From: Acidobacteriota bacterium
Lineage (GTDB): Bacteria > Acidobacteriota > Terriglobia > Terriglobales > Acidobacteriaceae
DNA: 11,196 nt
Assembly (NCBI GenBank): GCA_021781255.1
Contig: JAJXXG010000382.1
Span: forward strand, 1 to 11,196
Reading direction: 5' to 3'
Made by a program: the position numbers and the translations under genes
Shown: positions 7,448 to 11,196 of the stretch, in pieces
How the letters are laid out: every line of letters starts with the position of its first letter
Position numbering within the stretch: position 1 is the stretch's first letter
The notes under the pieces: generated by a model
What the model saw: the letters and a program-made list of their open reading frames with translations, nothing else
Database searches by the model: none
Told to the model about the DNA's origin: nothing

Positions 7448-7651
7448 ACGGGCCGGTCGCAAAAAGGGGCGAAGGTGCCATTTCGTATCCTGAACAGCAC
7501 AGTTTCTGAAGGCATCAGGAAAGCCGCGATGGGTGAATCTGCGGATCTGGTTGTGGTGGGGCACGGACATGCCCGCGCGGGGCTTTCGCGTGTGTGGACT
7601 CACCGGTATACAGTCATTCGGGAGTTACCTTGCCCGGTGCTTACAGTCTGA
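7448..7651 (+). pseudogene. C-terminal remnant of a universal stress protein (UspA family)
   Basis: The frame ending at TGA 7649-7651 encodes, from about 7475, KVPFRILNSTVSEGIRKAAM, then ADLVVVGHGHARAGLSRVWT and HRYTVIRELPCPVLTV. This is the recognisable end of a Usp domain: an I..A....ADLVVVG strand, the G-x-x-G-type loop and the final strand CPVLTV. The usual ATP-loop ending G(S/T) is absent and reads THRYT. The frame is blocked by a TGA at 7445-7447, and none of the three frames back to the clcA start encodes a convincing Usp N-terminus. About 58 residues could be made from GTG 7475, against about 140 for a whole domain. I therefore read it as a truncated, decayed gene rather than an active one. 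A frameshifted intact gene in a relative, or a sequencing error, would be the alternatives. It is divergent from clcA and convergent with the cytochrome gene. Confidence 0.72.
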
Positions 7652-7663
7652 ACCTGCTGAATC

Positions 7664-7692
7664 AAGGAAACGGCCCCGTCGCGCGGGGCCGT
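7664..7692 (-). terminator. Rho-independent terminator of the multiheme cytochrome gene
   Basis: The 8-bp perfect stem pairs ACGGCCCC (7670-7677) with GGGGCCGT (7685-7692) around a 7-base loop. Read on the minus strand it is followed by TTTCCTTG (7664-7671 and adjacent bases), a short T-rich tract. It lies about 30 bases beyond the cytochrome stop codon at 7721-7723. On the plus strand the bases after the stem are not T-rich, so it mainly serves the minus-strand gene, though it also ends the Usp remnant. Confidence 0.75.
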
Positions 7693-7720
7693 ATGCGTGC
7701 TGAGGTTTAGGACGCCTAGT

Positions 7721-10159
7721 TCAACGGCCCGCACCGGGAATGTAGTGGTACTCGATCTTTGTGGGTTTCTTCTGGTCGCCGGTCAGATCATGCACGTGCC
7801 ATGCCACGCTTTCCGCAGCGACTTCGGGATGCCGGCGCAGAAACTCGAGCGCGTATTGACTAGCGAGCGGGTCGTTCTTCTCGTTGGCGTATTTGGCGGA
7901 CTCGATTGCCGACTTCTTCTTATCGCCCAGACGCCGATAGATGATCGCGAGCGCGTAGTGGGCGGCCAGGTTATCAGGATCAACGCCCTGCAATGCCTGG
8001 TATTCCACCTCGGCCTCGGCGTAGCGATGCTCCTGGAAGTAGCTGAAGCCGAGTTCGCGCAGCGAATCCTTGGCGCGAGGATACTTGGCAAGCACTGCCT
8101 TGAAGTCGTTGATGGCTTCCGCATTATGGCCGGCGTTGCGTTCCACGATGGCGCGGAAGTAGAGCGCACGGGGGTCACCAGGCAGCAACGCAAGAGCCTT
8201 CGCAAGGTTCGCGCCCGCATCCTTGTAGCGCTCCCACGCAATCTCGACGAGCGCCATGTTCGTATAGGCATCGGCGTAGTCGGGCCGCAAGGTGGCCACG
8301 TGTTCAAAGGCATCCACGCTGGCCTGGTATTGTTGCGCGGCTAGCAGGGCGATGCCGTAATTGTTCCAGCGCATCCATTCGGGATTCTGGTCAGGCTGTG
8401 GCGGCGTGGGACTGTTGGGGCCAATGTTGAAAGTGCGTGAATCCGAAGCCATGTCGATGATCGGCTCAGGATAGTTCTTCTGGCCAAAAACATAGCTGAG
8501 GAATGTCTGGTTGAAGCGGCGGTATCTTACCGTAGCGGTAATCGTGATGGAACCGGTGATGTCCTTCGGCAAGCGGAACCTGTAGCGCACCAGCTGCGAT
8601 GCCCCGGACTGAATGGTGTTGTTATAAGCCAGCACGTGGTTGTCCCAAACCTGGTGCAGCGCGTTGAGTCGCCCCTTTCCATTAATGAGTCGGTTGGTAA
8701 AGGAGTGCGCCGAGGGATCCAGGTAGCCGTTGGGCTGGATGAAGCCGCTTTCGGCCAACGTTTTGCCGGTGGAATCTTTCACGTTGAAATCGACCCAGGC
8801 TTGATAGAAGTCACGCTGTTCTGGCACGAAGGAATGGCCGATGCCTTTGTTCTGGATGACGACGTCGGCGACGAGGGTTTCACCCGGTGCCAGTGTGAAG
8901 CGCGTGATGCCGAGCGGGGCGATGAGCACTTGATCGTGCGTGGTGGCGGCAGCGCTTTCGTTTTCCAAGCCAAAGAGATCGATGTTGAAGACGCCCTTGC
9001 CATCAGGGCCGTGCTGCAGAAATTCGGTGAGCTTCTTCAGTTGCTCGGGATATTTGTAATACGCCGCATTCAGCGTGTCACCGCCAAGCCAGCGATGGCT
9101 GTGAATCATGCCGTTCTTGGCGCTGGGCTCTGAGCGGCCGGCCTCAACCTTCTCCATCGGCATGTGACAAGTCTGACACTTGGAGACAACATCCTTGCGG
9201 TAGGCCGGCAGCGGATTCTGCTTGCTGAAGCTCGAACCTTGCCACTCGTCATAGACGGTGAAGGCGCGGAGCCACTTGTAGTTATCCAGTTCACGCGGCA
9301 GTGCGGCCTTGTGGCAGGCGGCGCAGAACTCGGGCGTCTTCAGGAGGGGACGCATTACGGCCTTATCGTGACGGTCAAGGTGAGCCAGGATCTCCGCGTC
9401 AGAAACGGGACCGCTTATAGGCTTTCCGTTTGCGTCCACGAGCACGGCCGGCGTACCCATGATGTAACTGCCAGTACCGGTCGTATCGGTGGCGATCATG
9501 GAGTGGCAGGTTTCGCAAGTTATGCCTTCGTTTTCAAAGGGCCGTTTCACGGGCATGCCTTGCGAGAGATCGCCGGAGAGCAGCGCGACTGGGTTATGGC
9601 AACCCTCGCAGTGGCGAGAGTACTGCACACCCTTCTCGGCGATGAGCATATTCACGTTCTTCAAGTACCAAGGCTGACGGAAACTGGAAGAATGTGCAGA
9701 TTCGCGCCACTCCCTATAGGCCTCCTGATGACAGTGGCCGCAATACTTGGCGGTGTAAAAACTCCGCGGGTTCATGAACTGACCGTTGGCCGAAGTGGCG
9801 TTTGAGGGAAGGAAGGGATATTCCTTGCCGAAAAAGTAGTTGTAGCGCGCTGCCACCGACTCATGAAATGGCGTGAGAGTACCGGTAATGGGCAGATGTG
9901 TTGCGGGATCGGGAATGGGGTCGTTTGGCGCATGGGGAACGCCTGGATTGTGCGATTCGCCCGGCACGGAATCCGGTACGGTGTTCGGTACGTTGGGCGC
10001 GGTGTCGGCGGCTGAAGTGGATGAAACTGCGGCAGGTGTGGGAGAGGGAGAGGCGGAAGAAGCAGGCCGCGAGGCCGCAAGAACCACCCAGTTGATGCTG
10101 AGGGCGGCTATGAGCGCAAGGGCAATGAACGTCCAGCGGCGAAGTGGGGTCTTGAACAT
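7721..10159 (-). CDS. Periplasmic five-heme cytochrome c with C-terminal TPR repeats
   Basis: An 812-residue exported protein. Residues 9-29 form a hydrophobic signal or membrane anchor after RR, followed by a Pro/Ser/Ala/Thr-rich linker (about 31-95). Five CXXCH heme c motifs lie at 140-144 (CGHCH), 184-188 (CEGCH), 215-219 (CETCH), 279-283 (CAACH) and 328-332 (CQTCH), an arrangement like the cytochrome c554/NrfB-type multiheme proteins. Residues about 415-580 form a beta-rich domain with the GHSFVPEQRDFYQAWVDF segment seen in other multiheme proteins (compare GHSFP). Residues about 595-770 are TPR repeats (WMRWNNYGIALLAAQQYQAS onward, at least four) for protein contacts. The substrate and redox partner are unknown; such proteins shuttle electrons across the periplasm or act as oxidoreductases. 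The start is ATG 10159, with GGGAG 11 bases upstream. The gene stands alone with its own terminator and is divergent from nuoA. Confidence 0.88.
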   Translation of the reverse strand: MFKTPLRRWTFIALALIAALSINWVVLAASRPASSASPSPTPAAVSSTSAADTAPNVPNTVPDSVPGESHNPGVPHAPNDPIPDPATHLPITGTLTPFHESVAARYNYFFGKEYPFLPSNATSANGQFMNPRSFYTAKYCGHCHQEAYREWRESAHSSSFRQPWYLKNVNMLIAEKGVQYSRHCEGCHNPVALLSGDLSQGMPVKRPFENEGITCETCHSMIATDTTGTGSYIMGTPAVLVDANGKPISGPVSDAEILAHLDRHDKAVMRPLLKTPEFCAACHKAALPRELDNYKWLRAFTVYDEWQGSSFSKQNPLPAYRKDVVSKCQTCHMPMEKVEAGRSEPSAKNGMIHSHRWLGGDTLNAAYYKYPEQLKKLTEFLQHGPDGKGVFNIDLFGLENESAAATTHDQVLIAPLGITRFTLAPGETLVADVVIQNKGIGHSFVPEQRDFYQAWVDFNVKDSTGKTLAESGFIQPNGYLDPSAHSFTNRLINGKGRLNALHQVWDNHVLAYNNTIQSGASQLVRYRFRLPKDITGSITITATVRYRRFNQTFLSYVFGQKNYPEPIIDMASDSRTFNIGPNSPTPPQPDQNPEWMRWNNYGIALLAAQQYQASVDAFEHVATLRPDYADAYTNMALVEIAWERYKDAGANLAKALALLPGDPRALYFRAIVERNAGHNAEAINDFKAVLAKYPRAKDSLRELGFSYFQEHRYAEAEVEYQALQGVDPDNLAAHYALAIIYRRLGDKKKSAIESAKYANEKNDPLASQYALEFLRRHPEVAAESVAWHVHDLTGDQKKPTKIEYHYIPGAGR

Positions 10160-10241
10160 CGAGCGGCGATCTCCCGGGGAAGTAAAGGCTCACTGCGCCC
10201 ATATGCGAGAAATTGACGCAGAAGAGTCACACAAACCTTAG

Positions 10242-10261
10242 CAGTTCAACTGCCTGAACTG
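10242..10261. promoter_or_regulatory. Inverted repeat, operator-like
   Basis: CAGTTCA (10242-10248) and TGAACTG (10255-10261) are perfect reverse complements with a 6-base spacer. A second, overlapping palindrome, CAGTT-C-AACTG (10242-10252), is nested in the left part. The site lies about 83 bases upstream of the cytochrome start and about 115 bases upstream of the predicted nuoA -35. A dimeric regulator is plausible; its identity is unknown. Confidence 0.45.
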
Positions 10262-10375
10262 TCTTCCATCAAAAGATGGAGTGTAAATGGCATCGAAACC
10301 GGGTGTGCCTGAGCCAGCGGCTATGGAGAAACAGGAGCGGGACGCGATGGAGCAAGCCGTCAATTCAGCTAATGG

Positions 10376-10404
10376 TTCACAGAGTGGGATGAATGGGGAA
10401 AAAT
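10376..10404 (+). promoter_or_regulatory. Candidate sigma-70-type promoter for the nuo operon
   Basis: TTCACA (10376-10381) matches five of six bases of the -35 consensus TTGACA. After a 17-base spacer, AAAAAT (10399-10404) matches four of six of TATAAT. Transcription would begin near 10411 and leave a leader of roughly 80 bases before nuoA. This was picked by eye and has not been tested. Confidence 0.4.
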
Positions 10405-10405
10405 A

Positions 10406-10455
10406 GGGGCTGGCCGTGTGTCCAAGCTCACATCCGCTTGGCCAAAGCAGGCCCC
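10406..10455 (+). promoter_or_regulatory. Predicted nested hairpin in the nuoA leader
   Basis: The outer pairing is GGGGC (10406-10410) with GCCCC (10451-10455). Inside it CCAAGC (10422-10427) pairs perfectly with GCTTGG (10436-10441) around an 8-base loop. TGGCC (10411-10415) could instead pair with GGCCA (10440-10444), competing for two bases of the inner stem. It is followed by CCAAACT rather than a T-run, so it is not a simple terminator. It is most likely either a structured leader or a DNA-level site; no known riboswitch is recognised. Confidence 0.4.
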
Positions 10456-10493
10456 AAACTGGTAGCTTGGAAGAGAAGGTTGCCGGTTTCGCA

Positions 10494-10865
10494 ATGACCA
10501 CAAGTCCTTATTTTTCCCTCGCAGTTCTTTTTGTGGCGGCTCTTGGTTTCGGGTTGACGCCGCTGGGACTGGCGTGGCTTTGGCGAAGGCTGCTGGCGCC
10601 GCCCAAGCCAAATGCGATCAAGAACGCGATTTACGAGTGCGGACTTGAGTCAAAAGGCGATGCGTGGGTTCAGTTCCGTTCGGCCTACTATCTCTACGGA
10701 ATCATCTTTCTCATTTTTGACGTCGAAGCGATCTTTTTGTTGCCCTTTGCGGTGGCGTTCACGGGACTTGACCTTGCGGCCTGCGCGGCGATGCTTGTTT
10801 TTGTGCTGCTGCTGGTGGAAGGTCTGGCGTGGGCATGGGCCAAGGGCGTGCTGGCCTGGGAGTAA
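10494..10865 (+). CDS. nuoA: NADH-quinone oxidoreductase subunit A (NuoA)
   Basis: A small membrane subunit of respiratory complex I near the quinone-binding end of the membrane arm. The 123-residue protein has three predicted transmembrane helices (about 6-28, 60-83 and 88-112). The conserved loop YECGLESKGDAWVQF is followed by the family hallmark FLIFDVEAIFLLPFA, whose acidic Asp-Val-Glu lies in helix 2. The frame is open from 10416, but the residues before ATG 10494 are polar and not NuoA-like, so ATG 10494 is chosen. No strong Shine-Dalgarno is close; AGAAGG lies 14 bases upstream, which is far. It is the first gene of a nuo operon, with nuoB starting 54 bases downstream. Confidence 0.96.
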   Translation: MTTSPYFSLAVLFVAALGFGLTPLGLAWLWRRLLAPPKPNAIKNAIYECGLESKGDAWVQFRSAYYLYGIIFLIFDVEAIFLLPFAVAFTGLDLAACAAMLVFVLLLVEGLAWAWAKGVLAWE

Positions 10866-10908
10866 GCAGGCTGGCAAGGGTAAACAAGAGCCGGGGGACT
10901 CGGGAATC

Positions 10909-10913
10909 AGGAG
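10909..10913 (+). promoter_or_regulatory. Shine-Dalgarno site of nuoB
   Basis: AGGAG lies six bases before the ATG at 10920, which supports that start for nuoB. The 54-base gap after nuoA shows no terminator. Confidence 0.8.
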
Positions 10914-10919
10914 CTTGCA

Positions 10920-11196
10920 ATGGCGGTAGATGAAAATCTGAAGATCGAACTGGGCAAGCAGGGCGTCTTCGTAACGACCCTCGAAGAGCTCTACAACTGG
11001 GGCCGGCGCAGCTCCATCTGGCCGATGAACTTTGGCCTTGCCTGCTGCGCCATTGAGATGATTGCCACAACGATGGCCCGCTATGACCTTGCGCGCTTTG
11101 GCGCGGAGGTCTTCCGGCCGTCACCGCGGCAGGCGGACATGATGATCATCTCCGGCACGGTGACCAAGAAGATGGCTCCGCAGGTGGTGCGACTCT
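10920..11196 (+). CDS. nuoB: NADH-quinone oxidoreductase subunit B (NuoB), 5' part
   Basis: The first 92 codons of NuoB, running off the right edge. NuoB carries the terminal 4Fe-4S cluster N2, which passes electrons to quinone at the base of the complex I peripheral arm. The tandem cysteines of the cluster are seen at 42-43 in [11 protein letters not shown]. They are followed by [20 protein letters not shown] and [18 protein letters not shown], all highly characteristic of NuoB/NdhK. The remaining two cluster cysteines should lie beyond the window. The N-terminus is short, without the extension seen in some proteobacterial forms. The start is ATG 10920 with a good AGGAG. It is cotranscribed with nuoA. 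Confidence 0.97.
   Translation, partial: MAVDENLKIELGKQGVFVTTLEELYNWGRRSSIWPMNFGLACCAIEMIATTMARYDLARFGAEVFRPSPRQADMMIISGTVTKKMAPQVVRL

Larger units (their letters stand above)
7187..7720. other. Intergenic region between clcA and the multiheme cytochrome gene
   Basis: This 534-base region has no intact gene. The right part holds the Usp remnant (7448-7651) and the hairpin at 7670-7692. The left part (7187-7447) has stops in all plus-strand frames and presumably contains the clcA promoter on the minus strand. The only structure I see there is a 5-bp inverted repeat, AGGCA-AAC-TGCCT, at 7274-7286. No convincing -35/-10 pair for clcA could be picked by eye. The open minus-strand frame across this region (7187-7603) has no recognisable protein features and is treated as non-coding. 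Confidence 0.6.
10160..10493. other. Divergent intergenic region, cytochrome c / nuo operon
   Basis: This 334-base stretch lies between two electron-transport transcription units. From left to right it holds a 20-bp inverted repeat (10242-10261), a 6-bp repeat TCCATC-AAAA-GATGGA (10265-10280) that could form a small hairpin, a candidate nuoA promoter (10376-10404) and a predicted leader hairpin (10406-10455). I could not pick a clear promoter for the cytochrome gene. A minus-strand open frame at 10238-10501 spans the region but looks like chance. Confidence 0.6.

Noticed and set aside
7187..7603. N-terminal extension of the CLC protein, with the frame open back to 7603
   Set aside because: The translated residues are His/Arg/Pro-rich with no CLC homology or membrane segment, overlap the Usp remnant, and lie upstream of a GTG with a plausible Shine-Dalgarno.
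10265..10280. TCCATC-AAAA-GATGGA small hairpin considered as a terminator
   Set aside because: The stem is only 6 bp and no T-run follows on either strand; no gene ends nearby.
10238..10501. 87-codon minus-strand open frame in the cytochrome/nuoA intergenic region
   Set aside because: It has no recognisable domain, overlaps the predicted nuoA promoter, leader hairpin and inverted repeat, and lacks a convincing ribosome binding site.
1..11196. CRISPR arrays, transposases, insertion-sequence ends, phage or defence genes
   Set aside because: I looked for direct repeats with regular spacing, terminal inverted repeats and recombinase-like proteins on both strands and saw none.

Overview
The window looks like chromosomal DNA of a GC-rich, Gram-negative bacterium, most likely an acidobacterium of the Terriglobales/Acidobacteriaceae type. 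That placement is an inference from the style of the proteins: a periplasmic multiheme cytochrome carrying a TPR tail, an OmpA-type lipoprotein with an Ala/Gln-rich linker, and a nuo operon beginning nuoA-nuoB. No 16S rRNA or other taxonomic marker is present. No CRISPR array, transposase, tRNA or rRNA was found.

Layout. (1) Positions 1-3662, minus strand: a housekeeping run transcribed right to left, uvrC (excision repair), then a GNAT acetyltransferase, then rsmA/ksgA (16S rRNA dimethylation). A strong Shine-Dalgarno sequence sits at the extreme left edge, so another gene probably starts just outside. (2) 3663-3990: a divergent intergenic region with a 26-bp imperfect dyad. (3) 3991-4722, plus strand: an OmpA/Pal-like lipoprotein starting at GTG, closed by a strong hairpin terminator at 4774-4809. 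(4) 4816-7186, minus strand: clcA (CLC chloride transporter with a C-terminal TrkA_C-like domain), then pyrE (orotate phosphoribosyltransferase) 37 bases downstream. (5) 7187-7720: no intact gene, but on the plus strand there is the C-terminal part of a universal stress protein (7448-7651), cut off upstream by stops, followed by a hairpin that best serves the gene on its right. (6) 7721-10159, minus strand: a large five-CXXCH cytochrome c with C-terminal TPR repeats. (7) 10160-10493: a divergent regulatory region with a 7-bp inverted repeat, a plausible sigma-70-type promoter and a predicted leader hairpin. (8) 10494 to the right edge, plus strand: nuoA and the first 92 codons of nuoB, the start of the respiratory complex I operon.

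How the parts work together. The left half is DNA repair and ribosome maturation, the middle is envelope structure, pyrimidine synthesis and ion transport, and the right half is electron transport, with a periplasmic multiheme cytochrome divergent from complex I. I see no clearly new defence, CRISPR or biosynthetic system. The items most worth a second look are the multiheme-TPR cytochrome, the decayed universal stress gene beside clcA, the missing intracellular proton glutamate in the CLC protein, and the two divergent regulatory regions.
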